Shown: positions 1 through 4,803, counted from the first letter of the stretch. The stretch: DNA of 6,309 bases from an uncultured Lachnospiraceae bacterium (GCA_946631935.1 CAMPAP010000093.1:1-6309), one strand, 5' to 3'. The notes: generated by a model from the letters alone, not told the origin. Numbers and translations are program-made.

Positions 1-69
1 AGCTTCCGAGAAAGTAAAATCTTTAGGACGCTTCTTCAGTCTGGCAATCAGTTTATCTTTATTACTCAT
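1..69 (-). CDS. hicA: HicA-family type II toxin, N-terminal fragment (cut by window edge)
   Basis: Reading leftward from ATG at 69-67, 23 codons are visible and begin MSNKDKLIARLKKRPKDF. The pattern of a short polar start, LxxRLKKRPKDFTFSEA, resembles the N-terminus of the Firmicutes subgroup of HicA-like mRNA interferases, in which this segment precedes the small dsRBD-like fold. HicA toxins are small ribosome-independent RNases, neutralised by HicB, which normally lies next to them. The catalytic His and any hicB gene would lie beyond the left edge, so neither can be confirmed. The start is supported by an AGGAGG at 80-75, five bases before the ATG, and by a promoter just upstream. The call rests on 23 residues of remembered family resemblance and could be wrong; the reading frame itself is secure. 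Confidence 0.66.
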   Translation of the reverse strand, partial: MSNKDKLIARLKKRPKDFTFSEA

Positions 70-74
70 ACCAT

Positions 75-111
75 CCTCCTTAATAATATGACAGTCATCG
101 TGCTCTTGCAA
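75..111 (-). promoter_or_regulatory. Promoter and ribosome binding site of the hicA-like gene
   Basis: On the minus strand TTGCAA (111-106) is followed after 17 bases by TATTAT (88-83), a good sigma-A type pair. A full Shine-Dalgarno AGGAGG lies at 80-75. The -10 box is so close to it that transcription starting 6-7 bases downstream would begin at or inside the Shine-Dalgarno, giving a leader of only about 10 nt. Either the leader is really that short, or the gene is also read from a promoter further upstream (see 208-237). Confidence 0.6.
88..98. promoter_or_regulatory. 11-bp palindrome in the hicA-like promoter, candidate operator
   Basis: ATGACTGTCAT (minus strand, 98-88) is a perfect 5-1-5 palindrome covering the end of the spacer and the first base of the -10 box. 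Toxin-antitoxin operons are usually autoregulated by antitoxin binding to such sites, so a HicB-type antitoxin is the natural candidate ligand. The half-site core CAGTCAT also occurs at 182-188. Function is inferred from position only. Confidence 0.4.
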
Positions 112-136
112 CTATTTTTAGTTTCAGATTAGAGAT

Positions 137-170
137 AAAAAAAGATAAAGGCGGACAGCCACCTTTATCT
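137..170 (-). terminator. Strong intrinsic terminator upstream of the hicA-like gene
   Basis: Arms 170-159 and 154-143 form a 12-bp stem around a 4-base loop. On the minus strand all pairs form, with one G-T wobble; on the plus strand that position is a C/A mismatch, so the hairpin is built for minus-strand RNA. The stem is followed at once by a T run at 142-137 (minus sense), the classic Rho-independent layout. No gene precedes it until the tRNA, which has its own terminator, so it must end another transcript or attenuate one heading into hicA. Confidence 0.8.
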
Positions 171-201
171 TCACGTTATTTCAGTCATATCTTTTTTATC
201 T
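137..201 (-). ncRNA. Candidate small RNA or terminated leader of about 65 nt
   Basis: A promoter-like pair (208-237) would start transcription near 201, and the terminator at 170-137 would stop it, giving an RNA of about 65 nt that ends in the hairpin. It contains a five-codon ORF (ATG at 188-186, peptide MTEIT) whose TGA at 173-171 abuts the base of the terminator stem, but no clear ribosome binding site precedes it. The RNA could be an independent small RNA or an attenuated leader of the hicA-like gene. No known Rfam family is recognised. The case rests on the promoter plus terminator geometry. Confidence 0.35.
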
Positions 202-207
202 TATTTA

Positions 208-237
208 ATTATACATTATAAATTCTTTTAGTGTCTA
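208..237 (-). promoter_or_regulatory. Promoter-like pair for the short terminated transcript
   Basis: Minus strand: TAGACA (237-232), an 18-base spacer and TATAAT (213-208). A second TATAAT (220-215) overlaps the spacer, seven bases upstream, and pairs less well with TTGTTA at a 15-base spacing. The surroundings are AT-rich, so a chance match is possible. The perfect -10 box and the terminator placed 38 bases further on make it worth recording. Confidence 0.45.
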
Positions 238-264
238 ACAAACTTAATAAAATCTTTGGAGTGC

Positions 265-303
265 CCGAGATATGAACCCTGGTTCTACGGCACGCTCCTG
301 CGT
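265..303 (-). repeat. 39-bp direct repeat, copy A
   Basis: This matches copy B (375-413) at 35 of 39 positions, offset 110 bases. The first 19 bases (plus strand) are identical; differences are three in the centre and one near the end. Read on the minus strand it opens with the palindromic ACGC-AGGA-GCGT and contains AGGGTTCATATC, which resembles the T-arm of the nearby tRNA-Leu (AGGGTTCAAGTC). Its GCAGGAG (301-295) can also pair with CTTCTGC at 311-305. The differences break most of the internal helix that copy B can form, so A may be the decayed copy. Confidence 0.8.
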
Positions 304-411
304 TGCAGAAGAAGGGGCGCATGACGTCTTGTGGACGTCAGAATTGCGCCGACCGAGGAGCGCACCCTTGCGCTCCGAGATATGAACCCTGGTATCACGG
401 CACGCTTCTGC
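304..411 (-). other. tRNA-like nested inverted-repeat element downstream of tRNA-Leu
   Basis: On the minus strand GCAGAAG (411-405) and CTTCTGC (311-305) are exactly the two acceptor-stem strands of tRNA-Leu, and the last 13 bases (316-304) equal the tRNA 3' end with its discriminator A. Inside lie three hairpins. One is 400-393/382-375, eight pairs with one T-T mismatch and a ten-base loop. The second is 376-369/364-357, eight perfect pairs with a four-base loop. The third is 350-345/321-316 plus 340-334/328-322, six and seven pairs separated by a four-base bulge. The first two overlap by two bases. The whole could fold as a four-way junction of about 107 nt. There is no proper anticodon arm, so it is not an ordinary tRNA; a tRNA-derived repeat, a structured RNA or a remnant of insertions at the tRNA end are the options. 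Confidence 0.55.
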
Positions 412-413
412 GT
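375..413 (-). repeat. 39-bp direct repeat, copy B
   Basis: Partner of copy A (265-303), 35 of 39 identical. Read on the minus strand, CACGC-AGAA-GCGTG (414-401) is a small perfect hairpin. It contains the tRNA-Leu acceptor sequence GCAGAAG (411-405), then a T-arm-like AGGGTTCATATC. Copy A has GCAGGAG at the matching place. The copy sits directly after the tRNA terminator. With only two copies 110 bp apart and no spacer regularity, a CRISPR array is excluded. Confidence 0.8.
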
Positions 414-418
414 GACGT

Positions 419-461
419 AAAAATGAGATACCCCCGGCAAAGCCGGGGATATCTCATTTTT
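419..461 (-). terminator. Intrinsic terminator of tRNA-Leu
   Basis: Arms 461-442 and 438-419 pair over 20 positions around a three-base loop. On the minus strand every position pairs with one T-G wobble; on the plus strand that position is a mismatch. The GC-rich top (CCCCGGC/GCCGGGG) and the base ending in ATTTTT fit Rho-independent termination starting six bases after the tRNA discriminator base. The AAAAA/TTTTT base would also let it act in the plus direction, where nothing is known to be transcribed. Confidence 0.85.
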
Positions 462-467
462 CCATCA

Positions 468-551
468 TGCAGAAGAAGGGACTTGAACCCTCAAGAGATT
501 GCTCTCACACGGACCTGAACCGTGCGCGTCTACCAATTCCGCCACTTCTGC
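468..551 (-). tRNA. tRNA-Leu, anticodon CAG
   Basis: An 84-nt class II tRNA reads leftward from 551. The acceptor stem GCAGAAG (551-545) pairs with CTTCTGC (475-469), with discriminator A at 468. The D region carries TGGCGGAATTGGTAGACGC, as in bacterial leucine tRNAs. The anticodon stem CACGG/CCGTG encloses TTCAGGT, giving anticodon CAG (517-515), which reads CTG codons. The long variable arm GAGAG-CAAT-CTCTT confirms the class II type, and the T-arm is GAGGG-TTCAAGT-CCCTT. The 3' CCA is not encoded (TGATGG follows), so it must be added by CCA transferase. It has its own promoter and terminator. Confidence 0.97.
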
Positions 552-564
552 GAACAACGTATCA

Positions 565-593
565 ATTCTAAATCATTAGCCCCTATATGTCAA
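565..593 (-). promoter_or_regulatory. Promoter of tRNA-Leu
   Basis: On the minus strand TTGACA (593-588), exact consensus, is separated by 17 bases from TAGAAT (570-565). The tRNA 5' end lies 13 bases past the -10 box, leaving a leader of about seven bases to be removed by RNase P. The sequence AGGGGCTAATG lies in the spacer; no operator is visible. Near-consensus strength fits a stable-RNA gene. Confidence 0.85.
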
Positions 594-605
594 ATCCGCG
601 GTTTT

Positions 606-687
606 CGGAAGAGTCCTTTTCCGTTCACTCCGTCTTTTACGGATCTTACAAGATAAGCTATCACGAAGGGCGCACATATCACCCTTC
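606..687 (-). other. Hairpins after the operon end; no clear terminator
   Basis: Just after the stop codon of the last operon gene, arms 687-680 and 672-665 form an eight-pair stem with one wobble and a seven-base loop, but no T run follows. Two further hairpins occur at 643-629 (TCCGT/ACGGA, five-base loop) and 623-606 (CGGAA/TTCCG). None has a U tract on the minus strand. They may protect the mRNA 3' end or end transcription weakly; otherwise the message could read on into the tRNA and stop at 419-461. Confidence 0.4.
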
Positions 688-1555
688 AATCATTTTCTCC
701 TGCATCGTTTCTTCGGGACAGGAATACTCCGCCTGCGATCATAATAAGCGCAATGGCCGCCACTATTATCCCTGCAGCAAGGCCGCCGGCATCTATCTTC
801 TTTTTATCGCTTTCAATGACAATATCTCCCGCCGGCTGAGCTGAAGGGTCTGCCATAGCACTGCTTCCGGCTGTGGCACCGTTTGCAGTTTCAGTTCCAT
901 TATCTCCTTCGGGAGCAGTCTGCATGACATCATCATTTCCGTCAGGTGCCTGAGTGTCTGCAATCTCCGCATTTTCATCCGGCACAGGTTCAAAAACAGA
1001 ACTAAGTGTTACGGTGTATTCTATCTTCGAAGCTCCGGTAAGGACTGCGGTATCGATAAATGTTTCACCGCCTTCTCCCACTCCTCCGGAAAGCAGATAT
1101 GAATTCTGATACTGTCCAAGAGGCGTGCTTTTTCTGATCTCTCCGGCGGAATAATCAGTAAAATAGGTCATTCCGTCCACAGTAAGACTCACCTTGGCGT
1201 CCACCATGGTAAGAGGAGAATCGTCAGCAGCCACAACAACAGGCGCAATAAGATAAACATGGGAAACAGCGACGGGAAATTCAATGGATACCGTTGTTGT
1301 GTATCCGGATCTTATGGTTTCGGTGTGTGCAAGAATATCCGGATTATTGCCGGGATCGTCGGGACTTAGGAACTTCATTCCATGGTCGCCTGACTCTTTA
1401 AGATCTCCCTCAAATGCAAGATAAACAAAAAGATCTCCGCGGTACCTTCTCTCACCCGCACCCGGCTCAGCTCCCTGAGCCGGAAAATGCGGGATGATAC
1501 TTAAAAGTGCAGTTAATATTACCAAAGATACAGATTTTACAAATAACTTTTTCAT
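686..1555 (-). CDS. Secreted, membrane-anchored protein of unknown function (289 aa)
   Basis: I do not recognise a family. The product starts with a signal peptide: KK charges, a hydrophobic stretch at about residues 8-24 and a likely cleavage site after AQG or QGA at 28-29. Residues about 30-190 are rich in beta-prone, aromatic and Gly/Ser/Thr residues and probably form an extracellular beta-sandwich. Residues about 190-250 are an acidic, Ala/Thr/Pro/Gly-rich linker. Residues 257-279 are one hydrophobic helix followed by SRR, a typical stop-transfer with a short cytoplasmic tail. No LPxTG is seen, so anchoring is by the membrane, with the domain outside. The ATG follows the phosphorylase stop by 21 bases and has only a weak AAGAAG-type ribosome binding site, so it is probably co-transcribed as the last operon gene. 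Carbohydrate or cell-surface binding is possible from context, but there is no motif to prove it. Confidence 0.85.
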   Translation of the reverse strand: MKKLFVKSVSLVILTALLSIIPHFPAQGAEPGAGERRYRGDLFVYLAFEGDLKESGDHGMKFLSPDDPGNNPDILAHTETIRSGYTTTVSIEFPVAVSHVYLIAPVVVAADDSPLTMVDAKVSLTVDGMTYFTDYSAGEIRKSTPLGQYQNSYLLSGGVGEGGETFIDTAVLTGASKIEYTVTLSSVFEPVPDENAEIADTQAPDGNDDVMQTAPEGDNGTETANGATAGSSAMADPSAQPAGDIVIESDKKKIDAGGLAAGIIVAAIALIMIAGGVFLSRRNDAGEND

Positions 1556-1576
1556 TTTAAACTTCTTCAGAACAGA

Positions 1577-4006
1577 TCACAATCTGGTGAAAGGAACCTC
1601 CTTCGCATCCCTGCCCATAACGGCTTCGATGGTATTATCCCCGTCATTAAGTTTGGAAACGGGAACGACAGCGGAATCGATCTTTTCACCGTTTACCACG
1701 ATATACGAAACACCCTTGCATACATGCTCGGGATTTTTGACTTCTATGTGAAGGCTCTTTCCGCGGAACTGTCTGTCAACGGTAAAGCCGTCCCAGGAAT
1801 CGGGGATACAGGGATCAATGAGCATTCCGTCGTACTGGGGACGTATTCCCAGAACATACTGGGTAAGTGAATAGTATGTCCATGCAACGGCACCTGAAAG
1901 CCATGATGTACGGCAGTTTCCGGGGCGGGGTGAAGCATCGGAATAGGTTGTCTGTCCCTGTACATATGGCTCTGACTGCCTGATTTCTGCCTTATCATTG
2001 TATGTTGCGGGAAGGGCTGCTTTTAAATATTCGTAAGCCCTGTTTCCGTTACCTGCAACAGTCTCTGCGATAACGCCCCAGCCCTGTGTATGATTAAAGA
2101 TTCCCGCATTTTCTTTTATTCCGGGCGGGAATACAACGCAGCCCATGACTTTTCTGGGGGTATAGACAATGGGAGGTGCACAGAGCACAAGTCCGTACTT
2201 TGTAAAGAGCTGGTCGTAAACGGTATCAAGGCAAAGCTTCTCCTGATCACCCTTGCATGCGCCGCTCATAACAGCCCATACCTGGGTATTGAGATATACC
2301 TTACCTTCGTCATACTTATCTGTTCCGTAGACCGTTCCGTCCTCACCAACGGCCCAGATCCACCATTTGCCGTCCCATGCTTTTTTCTGGATGGCTTCAT
2401 CAAGGATATCTCTCTGCTTTTCAGCCCATACGGCATCTTCTTCTTTTCCGAGAAGTCTTGCGATATCGGCAAAGGTTGTAAGACCTACTCTGAGCTGGAA
2501 TGTTACCATTACACTCTCGCCGTGGTAGCCGGTCTGCAGACAGTCATTCCAGTCTGCCGCAAGACCTGAAGGAAGTCCGTCCTCGCCGCTTCTTTCGATA
2601 TTGAAAAGAAGAGCTTTTCTAAGGTGCTCATAAACGGTATCCTCACCATGATCCGCGTAGGGAACAACTTCGTTGTAAAAACCGATATCACCGGTCTCCG
2701 CAACATAAGCGGGGATCGCGTTAAAGAACCATTCACAGTCATCGGATCTGAACTCACTTTCGTCAGGACACTTCTCATGTCCCGGATTGTGCCCGAGCTT
2801 TATAAGAGGCATGGCACCACCGCAGAAAGTCTGACCCGAAAGCATGGTGACAAGTCTTGCCTTGGAAAGTTCCGGGATGGCGGCATTTACACCGAGAGTA
2901 TCCTGAACGGAATCCCTGTATCCGAGGCCGTCTCTTTCACCGTTATAAACAAGGGATGCTGCTCTGGACCATGAGAAGGTAATGAGGTTATTGTAAAGTC
3001 CCCATACATTTACCGTATGATCCACATCTGCATCCGGGGTCTTAGCCTTAAACGAAGTAAGCTTTGAATGCCAGTCATCCTTGAGTTCTTTGAATTCCCT
3101 ATCAAATCTTGCAAGACTTCCGTACTCTGCAACGATCTTCTTTCCATCCCTTTCCGCATTTCCGACTCCGAGGAGTATGAGGAGAGACTTCTTTTCACCG
3201 GGCTGAAGGATCATGTCGGACTGGACGGATCCGCAGGCTGTATCACCGTATGTCCAGGAGTCATTGCATCTGCCTTCAATAACGGCTCTGGGCTCCTTGT
3301 AGGATCCGTAGGTTCCTATGAAACTTTCTCTTGATGTATCAAAATGTGTCATAGGTGCTTCACAGATTGCAAACCACTCCATCTGTATCTCATCACCGAC
3401 CTCTGCAGCAGGATCCTGCTTGAAAAGATTATCATGAATGGAATATCCGAGGATATTATCACCCACTTTATTTGCTTCCATGATAAAAAGCGAATACTGA
3501 AGGTTTACAAGATCCTGTGTGGTATTCCACTGGCTTGCAAATTCACAGTATGTAAATGCGGAAAGATTCCTGGGTCTGTCCGACTTGTTTTCCACATCAA
3601 GTCTCCAGTACTCGAATTTTTGTCCAAGAGGAACAAAATATGTGGCATCTGTGTGGATACCTTCATAGTCCGAACTGATTATGGTATAAGCCGTGCCGTG
3701 GCGGCAGACCGACTTGTATTTATCAAGAGGTTTTCCGACAGGCTGCCATGAAGCGGACCAGTAATCCTTTGTGTCATTGTCCCTGAGATAAAAATATCTT
3801 CCGGGCTGGTCCATGGGAATCGAATTAAAACGAAGCCTCATAAATCTTCCCTTTGCTCCCGAACGGTAGAATCCGTAACCGCCTGCATTGTTGGTTATGA
3901 TCGCACCGTACTGGGTTGTGCCGAGGTAATTACTCCAGGAAGTCGGAGTATCAGGCCTGTCTACGACGTACTCATAAGCGTCATCATCAAAATGTCCAAA
4001 CTGCAT
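1577..4006 (-). CDS. GH94 glycoside phosphorylase, cellobiose phosphorylase type
   Basis: The 809-residue product has the length and layout of cellobiose and chitobiose phosphorylases. An N-terminal beta-sandwich (about 1-280, with FGHFDDDAYEYV and PTSWSNYLG) is followed by a helical linker, an (alpha/alpha)6 barrel (about 330-740) and a C-terminal beta domain. Family marks are GLGYRDSVQD at 360-369 (subsite -1), ADWNDCL at 484-490 with D488 as the expected general acid, KENAGIFNHT at 631-640 with H639 as the expected phosphate ligand, and SWLSG at 701-705. There is no signal peptide, so it acts in the cytoplasm: disaccharide plus phosphate gives glucose 1-phosphate and a free sugar, saving ATP. 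Cellobiose is the likeliest substrate, but other GH94 specificities (chitobiose, laminaribiose) cannot be excluded by eye. The ATG is preceded by AAAGGGG (4020-4014) at seven bases. It is the middle gene of the operon, 21 bases after the regulator's stop. In remembered homologues S704 is Thr. Confidence 0.93.
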   Translation of the reverse strand: MQFGHFDDDAYEYVVDRPDTPTSWSNYLGTTQYGAIITNNAGGYGFYRSGAKGRFMRLRFNSIPMDQPGRYFYLRDNDTKDYWSASWQPVGKPLDKYKSVCRHGTAYTIISSDYEGIHTDATYFVPLGQKFEYWRLDVENKSDRPRNLSAFTYCEFASQWNTTQDLVNLQYSLFIMEANKVGDNILGYSIHDNLFKQDPAAEVGDEIQMEWFAICEAPMTHFDTSRESFIGTYGSYKEPRAVIEGRCNDSWTYGDTACGSVQSDMILQPGEKKSLLILLGVGNAERDGKKIVAEYGSLARFDREFKELKDDWHSKLTSFKAKTPDADVDHTVNVWGLYNNLITFSWSRAASLVYNGERDGLGYRDSVQDTLGVNAAIPELSKARLVTMLSGQTFCGGAMPLIKLGHNPGHEKCPDESEFRSDDCEWFFNAIPAYVAETGDIGFYNEVVPYADHGEDTVYEHLRKALLFNIERSGEDGLPSGLAADWNDCLQTGYHGESVMVTFQLRVGLTTFADIARLLGKEEDAVWAEKQRDILDEAIQKKAWDGKWWIWAVGEDGTVYGTDKYDEGKVYLNTQVWAVMSGACKGDQEKLCLDTVYDQLFTKYGLVLCAPPIVYTPRKVMGCVVFPPGIKENAGIFNHTQGWGVIAETVAGNGNRAYEYLKAALPATYNDKAEIRQSEPYVQGQTTYSDASPRPGNCRTSWLSGAVAWTYYSLTQYVLGIRPQYDGMLIDPCIPDSWDGFTVDRQFRGKSLHIEVKNPEHVCKGVSYIVVNGEKIDSAVVPVSKLNDGDNTIEAVMGRDAKEVPFTRL

Positions 4007-4027
4007 AATTTTACCCCTTTGTATGTT

Positions 4028-4615
4028 TTATACTTTACGAAGGTCGACACCGAGCATGTTGCTGATAAGATCGTGGAGTTCGGCAGTAACCTCTATGGTG
4101 GATATGCTTTCACCCGTGATCCCGAATACGGCAAACATGACTGATGCGGCTCTCGCCCTTGTATTGACAATCCTTAAAACACCCTCCTCATTGCCTCTTT
4201 CAAGGAGACTTTCAAAAGCATTGAGAAGCTTGTAATATGTACCGATCCTGACGCAGTCAAGTTGGTATCTTAACGTCTCGTCCCCGAAGCATCTGTCGGT
4301 ATCTTCCTTATCTTCCTTAAACTGTCTGGTGCAGAAATACACAAAGGTCTTGAGGATCTCAAGAACGCTCTGCTCTTTGTTTGTCATAAGCGCCACCAGA
4401 AGATCGGCAGTTTTCTCGGCTCTTCTGTCCAAAACCGTCTTAAAAAGAGCTTCCTTACTGCCAAAATAGTGAAGGACTGTTCCCCTTACGACGCCGGCCT
4501 CTTTTGCAATATCATCGAGATTTACCCCGTAATAACCGCGTTTTAAAAACAGATCCTCTGAAATATCCAGGATCTGCTTTTTTCTTTCCTCGGTATTGTT
4601 CATTCTTTTAGCCAT
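4028..4615 (-). CDS. TetR/AcrR-family transcriptional regulator
   Basis: The 195-residue protein from the ATG at 4615-4613 has the TetR N-terminal DNA-binding domain: RKKQILDISEDLFLKRGYYG (11-30), then the helix-turn-helix at about 32-51 (VNLDDIAKEAGVVRGTVLHYF) and the usual continuation GSKEALF. The rest, about 60-195, is the helical ligand-binding and dimerisation part, which diverges between family members, so no ligand can be read from it. A longer form from TTG at 4633 is possible in frame, but the ATG has AGGGG at 4626-4622 six bases ahead, while that same sequence lies inside the longer form. The gene is the first of the operon with the GH94 phosphorylase, and a palindrome covers the -35 box of its promoter, so autorepression with relief by a sugar or another small ligand is likely. 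TetR regulators are less usual than LacI or GntR types for such enzymes. Confidence 0.93.
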   Translation of the reverse strand: MAKRMNNTEERKKQILDISEDLFLKRGYYGVNLDDIAKEAGVVRGTVLHYFGSKEALFKTVLDRRAEKTADLLVALMTNKEQSVLEILKTFVYFCTRQFKEDKEDTDRCFGDETLRYQLDCVRIGTYYKLLNAFESLLERGNEEGVLRIVNTRARAASVMFAVFGITGESISTIEVTAELHDLISNMLGVDLRKV

Positions 4616-4650
4616 GAAATACCCCTGTTCCAAATACGGTTTGAAAACTC

Positions 4651-4665
4651 CGGATATTATATCCG
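4651..4665. promoter_or_regulatory. 15-bp palindrome between the operon promoter and the tetR start
   Basis: CGGATATTATATCCG is a perfect 7-1-7 palindrome lying 10 bases past the -10 box, so it covers the likely transcription start and early leader. It may be a second operator for the TetR protein or for another regulator. It could also form a short RNA hairpin, but a one-base loop makes that less likely than a DNA-binding site. Its sequence does not match the palindrome at 4689-4705. Confidence 0.5.
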
Positions 4666-4674
4666 ATCCTTGTT

Positions 4675-4704
4675 AGTATACCCTTTTTATTGACAAGTAG
4701 TCAA
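4675..4704 (-). promoter_or_regulatory. Promoter of the tetR-GH94-surface protein operon
   Basis: On the minus strand TTGACT (4704-4699), an 18-base spacer and TATACT (4680-4675) form a good sigma-A type promoter. The leader to the tetR ATG would be about 53 nt. The palindrome at 4689-4705 covers the -35 box and half the spacer. No second promoter is obvious in front of the other two genes, whose gaps are only 21 bases. Confidence 0.7.
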
Positions 4705-4705
4705 T
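4689..4705. promoter_or_regulatory. 17-bp palindrome, likely TetR operator
   Basis: ATTGACAAGTAGTCAAT is a perfect 6-5-6 inverted repeat (ATTGAC/GTCAAT). The TTGAC-N5-GTCAA form is typical of sites bound by TetR/AcrR dimers, and the site sits over the -35 box of the regulator's own promoter. Binding there would block RNA polymerase. Assignment to this TetR protein is inferred from adjacency. Confidence 0.65.
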
Positions 4706-4713
4706 CGCCAAAA

Positions 4714-4738
4714 CAGATATCTGCCCATGCCAAGGCAT
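4714..4738. promoter_or_regulatory. Two adjacent short palindromes in the divergent region
   Basis: CAGATATCTG (4714-4723) is a 10-bp perfect palindrome, and ATGCC-AA-GGCAT (4727-4738) is a 12-bp perfect inverted repeat three bases away. Both lie upstream of the operon promoter and of the candidate promoter for the C11 gene. They could be sites for regulators acting on either gene; nothing ties them to a known protein. Confidence 0.35.
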
Positions 4739-4766
4739 AACATCTCTGCCGCAAAGACAGAATATC

Positions 4767-4796
4767 TCCGGGTCACTTTGTGGAAATTCTCCCGGA
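4767..4796. promoter_or_regulatory. Spaced inverted repeat upstream of the C11 peptidase promoter
   Basis: TCCGGG (4767-4772) and CCCGGA (4791-4796) are perfect six-base arms 18 bases apart, so about 24 bases centre to centre. They flank the place where a -35 box for the plus-strand gene would lie. The arms are short, so this could be chance, although the surrounding sequence is otherwise AT-richer. Confidence 0.25.
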
Positions 4797-4803
4797 TCAT
4801 TAG

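Noticed and set aside
304..411. A second functional tRNA gene
   Set aside because: The acceptor stem is present, but no proper anticodon arm or D-arm can be drawn, and the T-arm-like stretch pairs poorly.
265..413. CRISPR array
   Set aside because: Only two imperfect copies exist, the interval is itself made of hairpins, and there is no cas gene.
303..518. Plus-strand open frame of 71 codons
   Set aside because: It runs through the inverted repeats, the terminator and the antisense of tRNA-Leu, and has no ribosome binding site.
587..844. Plus-strand open frame of 85 codons
   Set aside because: It is antisense to the tRNA promoter and the end of the anchored protein gene, and the translation has no family features.
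2090..2569. Plus-strand open frame of 159 codons, and other long frames opposite the GH94 gene
   Set aside because: They are shadows of a strongly conserved GH94 coding sequence and have no start context.
4616..4633. Longer TetR protein starting at TTG 4633
   Set aside because: The ATG at 4615 has AGGGG at six bases and gives the normal family length; the TTG has no ribosome binding site.
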